Translations under genes and position numbers: made by a program
The notes under the pieces: generated by a model
The model's database searches: none
The model's input: the letters and a program-made list of their open reading frames with translations, nothing else
Told to the model about the DNA's origin: nothing
Part shown: positions 32,850-47,000 of the stretch, one piece after another
Layout: each line of letters begins with the position of its first letter
Numbering within the stretch: position 1 is the first letter of the stretch
Origin: Ochotona curzoniae
Taxonomy: Eukaryota; Chordata; Mammalia; Lagomorpha; Ochotonidae
Direction of reading: 5' to 3'
NCBI RefSeq assembly: GCF_017591425.1
Contig: NW_024466413.1
Location: 558,001 to 622,000, forward strand
Length of the DNA stretch: 64,000 nt

Positions 32850-35800
32850 TTCCTGGGAATGCCAGTTCTAATGCACACATTTTTGTGCATAGTTGAATGT
32901 TAATGGATGGTGCTGGGTTTCACCAAGTGAGTGGAAGCTGACAGATCAATAGGAAGAAGAGGCTAGAATGATCCACAGTAATGAGTCAGGATTTTAGCGA
33001 GGTGGATGGGGCCAGCCTTGTGGGGACAAGGCCAAGCTGCCACCTGCAGTGTCAGCAATCCCAAAGAGAAGAATTTCCCGCTTCTGTACCTAGGACGGGA
33101 AGTGGGAAGATAGCCCTGAAACCCACACGATGCAGAATGTACTTCACACCATTAGAATGGGCAAGAACTGTCAGTTTTGATAAGCATATATTGAGATGGA
33201 AACCTGCTTTTTGCCCATTTTTTAAATGCTCATCATCCCCAGCCCTGCCCTGACAGAGCTCGAGGATGTGGCAGAGGTTCCTGCTGGTTTCACAGAAGTT
33301 TTATTGCTCTGCATGATCTAAGACCCAAGCTCAAGACCGATTACGGGGGTCCCCGTCATAGGAAACCTGCTTCCACCAGCCAACATCCTCATGGCTCTTT
33401 GGCTGGTACCCAGCTTATTCCAGCCATGTAACCACTTTCTGGGAGAGTATTTCCATTATGTGAGGCCTAGAAGAGACTGTACAGCAGGTTGCATGTATGT
33501 ATAGAACCTGACCAGGGGGCAGCACATGGCTAGCATGGCCATCAAGAGCGAAGATGCCAGGCAAGCTATGTCCTCAACACATGATGGGGAAGAACCAGAA
33601 GATCCGGCTTTTACTGGGAATCCAGGGCTTTCCTCAACCAGGTTTTCCATGGGGAGTTCTAAGAGGTCACACCACAGTGACCACTGGCATATGCTTGTGC
33701 AAGTGTTAGTAGGAAAGTGGTCATCCCATAGGAGTTGTGACCAGATGGTGATGAGGCAAAAGTATGGAAGAAGCACCACAGGAAGCTGGAGGAACATGGG
33801 ACTAGAATTTGTCAGAATATGATGAAGTCCAACTTATTCAGCACGAATGTCCAGGTAGCATGAAGTTGCAGGGGTTTATTGTATCCTGTCACTGGTGGGG
33901 TCACAATCTAGCCCAGCTACCTTGAAAGACAATTTAACATCCCTTCAAAACATAAGACATTGCCCCGCATCTTCATTGTGCGGTGTAAAGCTGAGGGAAA
34001 TCTACGACAAATTCACATCTGTCACATTAGAAAAAGCTGTCTCCGGGAGCCAAAGATGCTGCATACAGAAAGTGCCCTCATCTTTGCCGGGCAGTGGCTG
34101 TTCTCCTGGGCTTATTTGTGCCCCAGAGGCAGATTCTGAATGTTCTGTCAGAAGGCAGACTCCCCAATCAGCATGAGGTTTTCTGGCTTTGGTGGTGGGA
34201 GACACCCAGGAATGGGATGTTGAGCAAATTGCTAGAGACGGCCACAGAAGTCCTAACGTTCCTGCAGTAATGCTGAAAGGCGTGCTTTCCTGTTTACTTA
34301 GTAAACAGACAATTTTGCTAGTGCAAATCTGTCAGATGCAGACACTTAAATGTCAGACTAGCAACAAGACTTAACACCAAGCATTTTATCAGGTAAGCTA
34401 ATCAAAAGGTTTAAAAATATTGTTTGGGTTAGAATATGTAATATCTGAATATAAGAACAAAGGGATACTATTAAAATGTAGACCCAACTGAGCTGTAATT
34501 ACTTCTATTCAGCACCAAAACAAAGATTTAGTACCACAAAAATACACTGCTCAAATTGCGGACCCATTATGTAGGGCTATTCAGAAATCGTAAGCTAGTG
34601 AGGAGTGGCCTTTTCCCAGCCATTTCCAAAAAATTACTGAGTTGAGAATAACTTGACTTTTTTCTTTAAGTACTGAAGAATCGATATGGCATGATGAGCA
34701 GGTACTTTAATCGTCCCATGATCCCAAGTAGAAGAAAATAACCCTGTATTTAAGAGTACCAAAGCAGATGAAGACAGAAGGTTATGGCAGCGTGCTTGCA
34801 GCCAGATCTGGAGAGAAGCAGGTAAGTGCAGAAGAGTGTAGAACCTGAGCAACAAGGCCTGCTCACCAACAGAGCCAGGCCAGCCAGGTTACCTCTGGGA
34901 GGGCCCATGTCCAGACATTTGGGCCACTGTTGACGTTACCATACGCCTTGAGACAGCAGTGACTGACCCAGCCATGGCCAGCTATGCTTGGTCCTTGGAG
35001 CTGTTTCTGTTCTCTCCCTTACAAGCTAGGGATGCTACGGTTGCACATCTCCTCCCAGCTCAGCAGGCCTGGAGGGAGGGATGTCAGCTTTTGGTCATGC
35101 ACTGCTGATACCTGGAAGGCCTGGGTATGCTCCCAGAGTTTGATGCAGGTCTGTGACCCCACCTTTCTGGAGAGTTCCCTAGAGAGGAGGCCACCTCTGA
35201 TTGGGACCACACCGTAACCACCACCACTCTCGCATTCACCATTACAGTCAGTGACTCATTGACAGGAAGGCGTTCTTGTCTCGCTACAGAGCAAGTCACC
35301 TTCAGCATTTCATTCTGGATCTCTTAAAACTTCTGGTAGTAGCTTCTATCACTTCCCTGGAAGAACTGAAAGTTGTATGTCAGCAGTTACAAGGGAAATT
35401 CTTCCAGGCTTAACCCACCGTGCCTTAATCAGCTCAGAAATGAGTACACTTAACAGCTTCGGGCTGACCCATGCTCTGGAGAGGTTCCTTCTGCTAAGTT
35501 GCAAGTCTTGTCTATTAGTTCTGAGATTAGCTCCCTCAGTTGGTGGGACCAACCCAATGCCACTCCATTCACAGGGGCTCCTCAAACACCCTGTTCCAGC
35601 AATTCATTTGCAGGGTCTCACCAGAACTAAGAGTTTTGTCCTTATAATGAAAGAATACTCAAGAGCGTGGAGCCAGGAGTGATCTGGCACAAGCCTGCTG
35701 GTATCAGCTCCTGGTATAGCCAAGCAGGTCAGATTTCCTTCTCCTAAGAAGGATGCTCAACACCACATGTGCAAGTATTGTTTACTAGGCTGTTATCCTG

Positions 35801-36570
35801 TGCCCGGATTTTCAGGGACTTGATATAGTAGGCAGACCATTATGGCCAAGAAGTGGATTATTGTGGTGGAGAGGTAGGATGTCCAATTTCCTTGACAGGA
35901 GAAGCCAAGACAGCCCAGAGAAGAAATGGTATACCAGAAGGCGAGACCTGCATTCTCATTGAGGAGTGGTGATCAGCTTCCCAGTATGAGCCAGACTGGG
36001 GCTGGGATGAGTCACCAGCAAGGGAGGATTTCAGCATGGCATGGCTCTGCCCCCTCATCACCCAGGTCAGACTCCAGGGGCTCCAGAGTCCATGGGCACA
36101 TACACTAAGGACTGAGGTACTGCACAGGGCCCGCCCATTGGACAGGGTTCCACCCTCACCCATTTCCTCTCCTGTGGAGGGTTTGGGTGAGCATGGCTGT
36201 CACCTTCAGCCATGTTTATTCCCATGTTTGCAGTGAGAAAGCTAGCCAGTGATGCTTCCATGGCACACTTGGCAGACAGGCAGCGAAGAAACATCTTTTG
36301 GGGTCCCAGGAGTAGGATGGGGGGTCAGGACCTCAGCAAGGAGATATAGGCTCCAAGCTGAGCAGAACTAAGGTGAAATACAGGCAGCACTGCCCTCAGA
36401 GGACTCAGCACAATGCCATCTGAGCAGGGAACACATTTGGAGTGAGGTTTCTACCATCATTGCAGCTGGAAAATCCTAGGTCAAACTCAGTTGAGTGTGC
36501 CGATTTTAAACCTAGAAGCAAATCCAACCATTTGGGGCAAGCTGGGTGCTGCCCACTGCTGTGGGTGATC
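32850..36570. other. Unassigned interval
   Basis: No gene or clear repeat. A minus-strand stretch at about 33300-33420 looks superficially like the tail of a coding exon (see findings), but the evidence is too thin for a gene call. Confidence 0.5.
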
Positions 36571-36600
36571 AGCAGGGCCAGGCAGGGCCAGGCAGGGCCA
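36571..36600 (+). repeat. 10-bp tandem repeat, three units
   Basis: Three near-identical copies of 'ggcagggcca' (the first begins 'ag'). Confidence 0.9.
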
Positions 36601-38984
36601 AGAGGAGTCCGTTTTCTGGGGAAGGCTGACCTCAGGCCTGAGCCTCATCTTGCCTTCATGCCTTGTGTAGGGGAGAGGGACTGGAAAGCCTAGCAGGGAC
36701 CCTGACAGACCAAGTCAGAACTCCTGCACCCTGTGGGGCTACCATGACAGATCTCCTAGGCTCAATGGGAAGTCTTGGAGAAAACTCAGCATTAACCTCT
36801 GCAGTGTCTCAGAGCTGCCACCATACCCATGGACTCAGGGGCAGAGACCTCTCGTGCTCAGAGAATGATGGGGAATGGTAATCTTTGAAAGATGAATTGA
36901 TCGCTCCTATCAATGTCAGACTGCCAGAAGTGCAGGGGAAAAGTACAGCCAAGATGGAATGTAAGCTCACCTGTTGGTCATCCAAGTGTTAGCTTTGCAG
37001 ACAATAGAAAGCAGGCAACTCCACCCACCTGCCTCGCTGCTACCACCTGCCTTTTCCTCATGCTTTATGAGGCCAGCATCAACATACCACAGGAAGCCAA
37101 AAGGAGACCACAGCCATCCCTTCCCGTGCAGTTGGTTGCAAAATTCTCCAATTTTAGCGGATTCGATCCAGTGCCACTTGAAGGTGTTTTTACCCAGTCA
37201 CATTGATTTTTCTTTGAGAGAATGCCAGGGCTGTTGCTACTCAATAAAATTCACCACCTTAATAGAAGGGAGGTGGAAAGTCAGGCTCATGGAGAAAACG
37301 CAGTTACAACACTGCTGTATCATTTCTCAGAAGCCTTAAACAGGAGCTGTTTACTGTCAACACAGCTGTATGGTAAGTTATTTGAAGTTCTGAGCTTGGA
37401 TTTCCACTTCCACGTGAACAAGGTAAGAGAGGTAGAATGCAAAGGAGGAGACTAAGAACAGGTGGAGCACAGATGACCCAGTTCTGTGTAGGAAACCAAG
37501 AAGCTGCAGACTGCCTTACGGTATTCAGAAAAGTTGCTGGATACGGGGTGAGTAAGTACGCTTCTAGCCACAGTATCCAAGCAGTTGGAGTCAGCAGTGC
37601 TGAATGCACACATGTGTTCTGGCAGCACTACGCCTTCAGTGTCGCTCATGGGGTGCACGCACATTGTACCAGTTTACCTTAGTCATGCAGGTGAGTAAAG
37701 GCTGGTGAAAAGCTGCTGAAGCAGTCAGTTGCCAGCCAACTTGTACTATGGGAATTCTAAATTCATTTTTCAGGAAGTGGTCACTGCCTGGCATGTAAGA
37801 ATATTGGTTGAAATAGCAAGACTTTCAGTGAACACAGATGTGTAGATAAAACCACATTACAGCCAGGGGTGGATGATTGCCACTCCATCTAGTAAGAGCC
37901 CTCACTTCTAATCATAGAAGTCTCCAGGGTAGCTCACAAATTTGTAAGTGGAAGTTGGCAGATGGGAGGAACAAGAAAAAGCTAAAGTTTGTAGGAAGCA
38001 GGAGAGGAGGGCTGGGACACAGTGGACGAAGTGGAGAGAGTGATCGTAGAGCTGGCACTTGGTGAGTACATTGCAGAAATGTAACGCTCTAACTGAACCC
38101 AAGTTGTTGCCAGAGAAACACATGGGCATGCTGATTGGCCCTTTTCAGTCAGCCAAGATTCCTCACCCCGACTTCATGTGGTCCGCACAGCAGGACCTCT
38201 CAGCACCTACATGGTGCAGGGAGGTCAGCAGCTGGGCTTTGAATGGGCAGCCGTGATCAGCTCACATATTTGGACTTTCCTGAACTGGAAGGCCAGCTGT
38301 TTTCTTTGGGCACTGGACAGAGCGCCTAGGCAGAGGTTGTCCTGTGATAGTATGGCAGGGAAGGAGTTGTCCAGCACAGTTGTGGCTCCATCAGTCATGT
38401 GCAGGGAAGGGCGTGAGGTTGCAGTAGAGTGTTTGGCAAAGTCTGCTCCTTTCCCAGGTTTTTTCACTGCCCCATCCCTCCTAAATTACCTATGCCCTTC
38501 AGCTTCCCAGGTGTTGTGACAGGCCTGCACATAGGTGGACATGGCATGCCCAAGTCAGAATGCAGAAGACAGGTGGGAAATGAAGCTGAGACCAGGGTTT
38601 GCTATAAAAGCATGAATATAAGTAGAGATTTGGCCTTGATTGTTAGTTGCAAACTGACCAATTATAGGCTTGACTTTAATGCAGAATAGTTAAGTGAAGC
38701 GAGTGAAGCAATGCATTTGTTGTGCAAGTGGTCTTTAGTCATTATGAAATGTTGACCTTACACTGTGCAACTTAGATACTGGTGTATACAGGATCTCCAG
38801 AAACCGGTAAATGATTTTCATGTTTTATACCAAAATAAGCAGCTCTATTTTCCCAAACTTTTAGGCATCCCCTTATGCGAGGCCGATATGGGATCCTTGC
38901 ACCACCAACTGCATTCCTCAGCCCCGCAAAGCAGAGGCTTTTCACAATCCCAACAGGATTTTCACCACTGGGAAGAATGTGTTA
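36601..38984. other. Unassigned interval
   Basis: No gene, RNA or recognisable repeat in about 2.4 kb. Many frames of 60-120 codons overlap on both strands with no family motif. Confidence 0.5.
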
Positions 38985-39315
38985 AGAGCCAGTTGCTTTG
39001 TAGCTCCTCTCCCACTACAAGTTGGGAGCAATCATGTTTACATTTTTTGCCACCATTTGGCATTTTCCTTTTGTTCCAGCCAGTCTGATCTCATTCTCAG
39101 TCATGTGGAAATGCAAAGTATTGAAGATGGTTTCATGGTGGATGTGCCATCTGTATCTCACATCTTGCTCATATTTTCCAGCTTTGAAATGTAATTGATG
39201 GGAATTATGAAGTGAATGCTTCAGTCAAGGTAGTTAACACGCCTCACCTTACAGTTTATATTATGGTGAGAATACCTCACATCTGCTACAAACAATCTCC
39301 AACAATTTAATACAT
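38985..39315 (+). repeat. Possible ancient L1 3'UTR fragment
   Basis: Blocks 'ttgccaccatttggcattttcc', 'agtctgatctcattctcagtc', 'tttcatggtggatgtgccatc' and 'acctcac...atggtgagaatacctcacatctgc' resemble an old L1-type 3' untranslated sequence; the last block parallels 3645-3680. The assignment rests on pattern memory and could be another old element. Confidence 0.4.
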
Positions 39316-40689
39316 CTCTAGAGATTCCTGCCAGTTGAAACTCTGGTACCCAAGTTCATATATTACACAATTCCACTGCTATATAGTGTTCTTAAAGTGT
39401 AGAACTAAAGAGCGGGTGGCAGGGGTTAAAGAACAACTAAGTTGAGGGCTGTGCAGTGAAAGGTATCTTGCATCTGAACTGGCTCAATGTCAAGGCAATG
39501 GTTGTGATAACGCCACTGCAGTGTTTACCAGATGCTGCCATTGGATAGATGGCTGAAACAGGCACATAGTTTTTGGTTTATGCCTACATGTAGATCTATC
39601 AAGAGTTTGGTTTAAAAGAGGGGAAAACACTAAATTTCAGGAAGTTCTCCAGAAGGGATCTTTACTTAAAAACCAACGAGTGAAGCAGGGGGAATATAAA
39701 GCCACCCAATGCTAAGCTTTTAGGAACTTTGTCCTTTTTCTTGGAACTATTTTAAATGCATGCCTAATCTTAACATTTCTGAAGCAGTGACACATCAACC
39801 TAATTGAACTCAAGAAGTTAATGAGGACAGATGTGTCCCAGGGAGCCTATTAACCACAAAGTGCTTGCAGCACAGAATCTGTTCTCAGCTTGCCAGGCAC
39901 TGTTCTAAGGCTCCACATGGACTCATACATTGGATTACGGGGTGGTTATTGGGTTGGTTGCCCATTTGCAGGTAATAGATGAATACTTCTCCAAGGCCCC
40001 ACCAAGCAGAGCTAAGAAGGGAGCCCAAACACTCAGAGCTCTTTCTTGTGTGCGCCTCTTCATATCCCAGCCCAAGGTAAGCTTTACACCTGTATGCCAC
40101 ATAGAGTAGAATGGAACATAGCTGTAGCCAAACTCAGTGAGCAATAGGCTGCTGCTAATAGCTAAGAGGACAGTGGCTTGATGCTGGATTCAAGCTCTGA
40201 AGATGGATGCATGTGGGCAAACATTAATAGAAGAGTTACTTTCTTAGGTGGTAAGGTGGAGAGTGCTAGTTGAGCCTCTTTGGTCTGACCATATTGGATA
40301 GCAGGGACTGGAGAGAAAGGGACAGCTTGAGAAAGCTTGGGATCAATCTAGAATTAAATGGAGCCAGGAAGGTCTGTGACACTGAAACACAGGTTTGCAT
40401 TTAGTTCCCATCAAGGCTGCAATTAGTGGAATGGGTATTGCTGACACTCAGAAGGCATGTCACACCCTCAGAAGTTTGGTCCTGTGGCACCTGGGGACTC
40501 AGGACAATGCGGTAGAAGGGGCCAAAGGAGACAAAGCAACATCCAGAGAAGCATGCCAGAGCATCTCAGAAAACATGGGCTGGAGAGAGAGGATCAACTG
40601 CAGAGCTAGACAAACCAGCCTTGGGACAAGAGCAGAGCAGTTCAACCCAGGTGTTATGAAGAATTGAACTTGCATTATTTTTAACATTG
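39316..40689. other. Unassigned interval
   Basis: No feature recognised. A faint C-SINE-like phrase occurs near 39440-39540, too decayed to call. Confidence 0.45.
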
Positions 40690-41001
40690 TTTACTCAATA
40701 CTATGCCAATTCCATAACATTGTATATTGATGCTGATGTTTTGTTGGGGCTTTTAACTGACCGGAACTTTACTCTGTTAGCTCTACCTTCAGACCAGAGA
40801 AGGTCTCCCCAAGAAGCCACTGAACTTATCTGGACAATAAGATGCTGGACTTTATGCTAGGTATATGCTTGCAATGAAGGAATCTCAACTGAACTTGAAC
40901 TGTGGTTATGCAGCAAGGTGGAGGAATCCACTATGGGGGGAGGGTTGTGGGAGGGGTGGGGGAAATCCCAGTGCCTATAAAACTATCACATAATACAAAA
41001 G
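40690..41001 (+). mobile_element. L1 3' end, 5'-truncated
   Basis: A 3'UTR-only L1 fragment: 'tctccccaagaagccactg', 'aataagatgctggac', 'aatctcaactgaacttgaac', a strong G-rich polypurine tract at 40935-40965, 'cctataaaactatcacataatac' and an A-rich end. It differs from the 3'UTR of the 17-kb L1 and so belongs to another subfamily. The left boundary is approximate. Confidence 0.65.
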
Positions 41002-44000
41002 AACAGAGCAGTGGAAGCAGCATTCAGGTCAGCCAGTCCAGCTTGTGGCACTAGGAGACCTCCATGGCAACTGTAAGAAGAGCCATTTAGTGTGAAGCAT
41101 AACCAAACCCCTTCCAAACCAAACCAGGGCTCCTTAACAAAATGGAGTGAAGACAAATCAAGATAAAGATATCCAGTCACCAGCAAGGTAAGGAGTTCAA
41201 CGCTTTTGACATGTACAAAATTTATGCCCCTCCTGATGACGACCAGCAAGAATTTGCATGGGTTTATTCCCTTGTAGTGTACAGTTGAGAGGATGTGGGT
41301 TGCCTGCATCCCACGAGGATTCAGCTCACCGCACTGACATAGGATCCAGCTGCCAAGACTTTCAGGTGGGGTAATTAAGAGTGCAGGAACAAAGACTTGA
41401 AACACTTTCATTCTCTGGGTATCAGTCTTCTAGACATGAATTAGGCATGTTAGAGAAGCCAAGTTCATTTTGTGTCACTTTCCAATGGTGCACTGGGGGA
41501 CGAGATGTGGAGCCCTTGCAGGTTCACAAGGCCTTGACAAGGCCCCCAGATACCCGAGCAGAACTCATTGGTCATGCTGGTTGTCGCCGTGGCTCAAGCC
41601 AGTTACTTTGCTGGAATGCTGCGAGTAAGACCACACAGCATCCCAATCCAACACTATTCAATGAGCCCAGACTTGGTTTTTAAAAAGGAGTAGAAAAAAA
41701 TCATTAGCATTGATTCTAGAAGATATCTGCCCAACTCCCTAAGTGGGCTTCAAACTGCTTTACCCACTTCAGGATCCAGTAGACCTGAGAACACTCAAGA
41801 TACCACTCAGCATCTTAAGGCAGTAGGTTAGACCCAAGCTAGTTCTACTACAGATCAATCCTAACTTTGCTCCTTGAACTTCATAGGGAATTGGGCCAAG
41901 GACCAAGCAATATAGCCCAAGACATGTGGATGGTGAGGTGGAAAAGGGGACAATTTTAGGTGGAGCTGGGTGGATAGCTCTAGACTGTGGCTCAGTGTTC
42001 TACTGAGGGTTCATTGGAAAGTCCGAACACTGGTAACATTGTCCGTAGAGTAAGTTATGTTTGAAGTAAGCAGCAGCCTTTACAGCCTACAAGAGTAGTA
42101 GAAATTATAGCTTCAAGTTATCAAAGAAAACATTAATTTTAAGTAAAGGGGCTGTAATGTGCCATGTTCCTGATGAGGTCTACACTCAGCTCCTATACCT
42201 GTGCCAGCATGAAGTTGGGCAAGGCAAGAGTGGGTTGGGTGAGGCAAGATGAGAAACCAAGATGAGAAACCTCATGATCTATCCGCTATCATGGGGGATG
42301 ATTGCAGTCAAAAATTCAGGTCACAGGAGAAAAGGCACCGACTGGCCAGGGACACCAAGAATACCTGGGGCACCGTCGCTTTACATCATCCATGAACAGG
42401 TCGGACGAAAGCACTGGGAGGACACGGGGTCAGTTCCAGGGTGACCCTCAGGGGTCCCCAGATCATGGCAAGGAGACGCTACCCTTTAGAGCGGGCTGTT
42501 CTCGCCCTCACTGCCAGAGGTGGCCTTCAAGTAGTTCAGGAGGCACAGAGCTGGGGACACTGGGGAGGCGATTAAGGATTCTGCCCCTCTAGACGGGGCT
42601 GCCCTCAGATGTACTCCGCTGCTCCAAGCAGTGGGTTCCCTCGTTTTCACAGCCCCACTGCCTTTGCTAAAGTCACCATTCCAGATGGTGCAATCAGTTG
42701 GGAACAGACTCCTTATGCTGTTTTTATTGGAAGTGCCAGAAGCAGATAGAACCATGGCCAGGGCACATTGCCAGGGAAGGTACTGTGGTGGAATCCTATT
42801 GAGGAACTGGCGTGTTTGGGCTTTGATGCTTGGTGTGTTGTGGTCTTGCCCCTGCATGCTGTAGCCATCTCAGCCGGCCCAGCCTAACTGTACTTCCCCC
42901 AGGCCAGCAGTGACTTCATTGCAGGGAGGGACCTTTGACCCTGCCCGATTGGAATCAAAGGAGCTGACCCTGGTTTCACAGAACGGTCAGTGGTTGATTG
43001 CAAGACAAATGTTTCTCTCAGCTGGAAGCACTCAAGCCTCTCTAACCCAGCCTGCCTGGAAACACATGGCACAAGGGGCTGGCAGAGCAGACAGGCTGTT
43101 GGTACTTGGCCTCTGCTGGAGCACACCCTGTGAAAAGTCTGGCCCATCCGGGGAGGCAGAGCTGTTGGTCCCTGGAGTGGTTTTCTGGTTCCTGGAGAAC
43201 AAAGGCCCTTGATTGTTAGCTGAGGTTTGTGGTCTTCCTTCTCTGGGCACATCAGTTACCAGAATGATCACTACTTCTTGCCTTGAGTAGCAAAAATCAG
43301 GCTTCTAAGGTGGTGACATTTTGTCCTTGGGATGCTTAAATCTGCAAGGGTGACAGATCGACTTCAGTTAAGGAAGCCAACACCACAGGACTTTCGTACT
43401 TCTGTGACAGGACATGAGGAAAATCTGGAATTTGTTATCTTCAAATCCAGAGGTAAAATCTGAAGGTAAAAGGAGGAGGGCAACCCCTTCCCTTCAGATT
43501 GTCTTTGTCCCTAACGTCACCCAAATACTGTATCATGGAAGGTGTTATGGCTCCCTGGTGCTGACACAGGAGGCCACATGCTTGGAAGGTCACTATACCC
43601 AGTACCAGCAGACAGATCTAGGGAAGGTAGACTGTCTGCTTAGAGCACCATGTACACTCACATGCATGCAGGACATTGAGACAAAGAATGGCTGCTGTGG
43701 CTTGAATGTGTTCAAGGTGAAAAGTGAATCCTAAAGGGCAATGGTGCTCAGAGGCATGGCCTGCCAGAATCCTCACGGCCAGAGTCTATTTCAAAACTGC
43801 CCAAGCCTGTTAGAGTCTTGGCTATACCTTCAAGTAGGTGGCACAAGGATTGCCCAGCCATTTCCTAAGTGGTTGAGACCACCAATGGAGAATGTCTTCC
43901 CCACAGGTTCCTGCCTGGACAAGGGTAGGGGAGGAGGATGGGCAGGCCAGGGAATACTTAAAAGTTCCAAAATTCTTCTGAAGACCTTCGTGTCCCTTCC

Positions 44001-44050
44001 TCTCCCCTTTCACGGGGCACTCCATCTCCTGGCCCCTCCCTTGGGAAGTG
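41002..44050. other. Unassigned interval
   Basis: No gene or repeat recognised. A 141-codon minus-strand frame (40986-41411) runs back into the L1 3' end, so it is not a gene. Confidence 0.5.
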
Positions 44051-44080
44051 TTTTACCTTTGTTTACCTTTGTTTACCTGT
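44051..44080 (+). repeat. 10-bp tandem repeat, three units
   Basis: Three units of 'gtttaccttt' with small differences at the ends. Confidence 0.85.
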
Positions 44081-47000
44081 TCATTTTGTAAGTTAAACTT
44101 CTCTCTGCAACCAATTCCTGGCTTCTTATTTCTGTAATAAGCTGAGGAAAGACCCCACACCAAGCTTTGCTGGCAATGTTCTTTTCCGCTAGGTCTAGCC
44201 TTTCTGCCTTGGATGGCATAGCTGACATCCCTTGCCATGTGATGTACTTTGACCCTAGACTTCTCAGCCTGCAGAATGGTCAAATCAATTTGCCCTTTAT
44301 AGGTTATCACGGTATCAATACTGCACCAAAGGACTAAGGCAAATGGACACAGGGTTCCTTTTTTATTTTAGGGTGATGAAAACATTCTAAAGTGAATTGA
44401 GTCACCAGGTTGTGTAACCACCATGACTAGAACTCCTGGGTATTTAAGACACTTGGGTTTTGCAGTAGAAGGGATTTGGCTCAGATCTGTTGGAGCCAGC
44501 AGTACTCAGAACTGGCACAATGGCAGTGGTTGTTAGAGGTGGAGTCCCAGCAGTCTGGCGATACCTGCTGCCTCTAAGTGACCACTCTGCTAGCAATAGA
44601 TCCCATTGTGGATGCCTGACCTGGCCCCATGCCTGGGGGTGAACTGGCTTCCCCATCAAAAGGGAAATATGGATCCAGACACTAGACAAACCCCCACTTG
44701 AAGTGCTCAGTGACCCATTGGAGCAACCTCTCCTTTTGGAGGTCTAGCTGTAAGTTCAGCAGAGCTGTAAGTGTCCAGTATGGGAAGCATGCAATAGTAC
44801 TGGGACTCTGCAAGGTATGACTGCTGCTTAGATCAACAGGTGAGAGGGGTCACCATCTCAGGTGAGCACTGGCCACTAGGTTACTGTGTCACAGGGGGTC
44901 TTGGACAATTTGACTTGTTGATTCCCTCACTTCTGTCTTGGTCATGACTGAGAACGGCAGTACTAGCCTGAAAGGATGCTAGGCCAGGTGCAGGTACCCA
45001 AGCAGAGTGCCTAGTGAGCCCCTGGCATCAAGGTAGGTGCTAGAGAGCGAAGCTGAGCATGTACAGGGTGGAATAGGTTAGGAGTTTTCAGGTGTGGTCC
45101 AACACTAACTACCCACCCATCATTCCTATGAACTCCCTGTGACATAGCCCTCAAGGCTAGAAGCCACATCGCTGCACAGGGGATGAAATGGGTTTTGGCA
45201 GCCACAGTAGACCTGCAGGACCTACCGAAAGACTCCCAATCTCAGAAAGGAGGTTTGGAAGCCTCCAGCAGCCATGCCTCAGGAATTGTGATAGCTTAAG
45301 GTTGAGAAAGTCTCGTCTTGGCAGCCTTTAGCAGCCAACTGAGCATGGTAGGGTGCTGGGGCCATCTCTGCCTGATGCAGGATTTTTATCTGTTTAGGCT
45401 CTGTCCTCTGCTGTTTGATCAAAATAGCTCTGCACTTCACCATTGTTCTGCACCCAGCTAGCATAGGGGAGATGGTGAGAGGAGTGCGTACAGAGCTGAA
45501 GTAGCATGATGCTGTGTATCGACCCTGGGGATACAAGTGGACATAGGGCATTGCTTAAGGGCTGTGCTCACTAGGCTTGTGAGGCTCGCACCAAATACAC
45601 TTGAGTACACAGTGCAAGATTCAAGCACAGGTTATTCTTCATAGCTCAGGGCTTACCCCACACAAAGCAGAGATGCTGTTCTTCCAAAGCCCTTTTCATG
45701 TTCTCGCTAACCCAATCCCACATGATGTTCTAACCAGGTAGAAGCATTGCAGCAGTTTGTCCCCCAGAGCATCAAGTCGGAAGATCCCAGATCTGCAGAG
45801 CGCACAGCACAACTCCAAACCTCCAAGAAAAGCATTCTGTAATTTGAGTCCGCACGGGACACCAGTCGCTAAAGAAGCCTTTCCCTTAGAAGGCAGGCCT
45901 TGCCCCTACTTTCCATGGCGATTCATGGACGTGTCCCCAGCACATTCAGCTGTGGAACACTGGAGTGGTTGCCACCATGTGCCGATTCTAGAGAACACTC
46001 TTGGGGTGGTCACAAGCTGCCTGTGCCATCTCCAGGAAAGATGCTCCAAACATGGCTGCAAGCTGTAGCTGCAAGACTAGTTCCAAACTATCTAGTAGTA
46101 ACAGATTCAGCTTTCTTCTGAGCACCGTTTCATGCCAGCAACTCAGTGGCCAGTTGGGGAGCCGAGAGTGAGGAGAATCCCTTATTTGTTAGGCCTAGGA
46201 GACTTCCTTGTTGTCAGCACCCACAGATCATTGTACTACAAGACCACCTGGCAATGCTGGAATTAAAAGCATTGCCCTGCCCCTAGCGGCAAATGAGTAA
46301 TTCCCACAAGGGCAATTTCTATCCTGAGAGTCGGATAGCTCTCTTCCCTGCAGGAGTCACAGGCATTTCCCAAACAATTCTGCACCTTTGAGTAGTGTTG
46401 TTGAACCGGGAGTTGGGGGGCGGGGAGAAGAGAAAGAACCTCTGAAGCCTCATTCTAGTGGTTCCTTTAAGCTATTCTTTCACCTACTGGGAACCACCAC
46501 AGCCAACTCGTGTGGTCCATATGCCACAAGGTTGAATCTATGTTCCAGGTGACCATCTCTTTGTTCTCAGGGAAACAAACTCATGTTACTTGGGAAGGGA
46601 AAAACTTCAAAGATCAGTTGCCATACATATTAGGTGTGGAATTGCTACCTTACCTGAAGGAGGTGTGCCTGGTCCTTTAACACTCCTACCACACCTCTCC
46701 AAAAGCCTTGGGGATTCCCATGCAGTTTGGTGGACATTCTCTTCATTGAGACAGATAGGGCATGTCTTCCTGAAATGGCTCCAGGGTCTTCTGGGTTTAG
46801 AGTATGCCTCAATAGCCTCCCAAGGGCAATGTCAGCGTAACTCCCAGAGTACCTGTGAGCAACCAGCATAGGTTTTTCCCAAGCTCTCCTAGTTGTGACA
46901 GCCAGAATCTACAGATTGATCATAGTGAAGAACGGAGCTGCCACGGACTTAGTGGTGGTGATGGAAGGGTCAGCTCTTCCCATCCTCTATTGGGGCTCCC

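Noticed and set aside
40986..41411. 141-codon minus-strand frame
   Set aside because: It overlaps the A-rich end of an L1 3'UTR, has no motif, and is accompanied by no promoter or signal; a chance frame.
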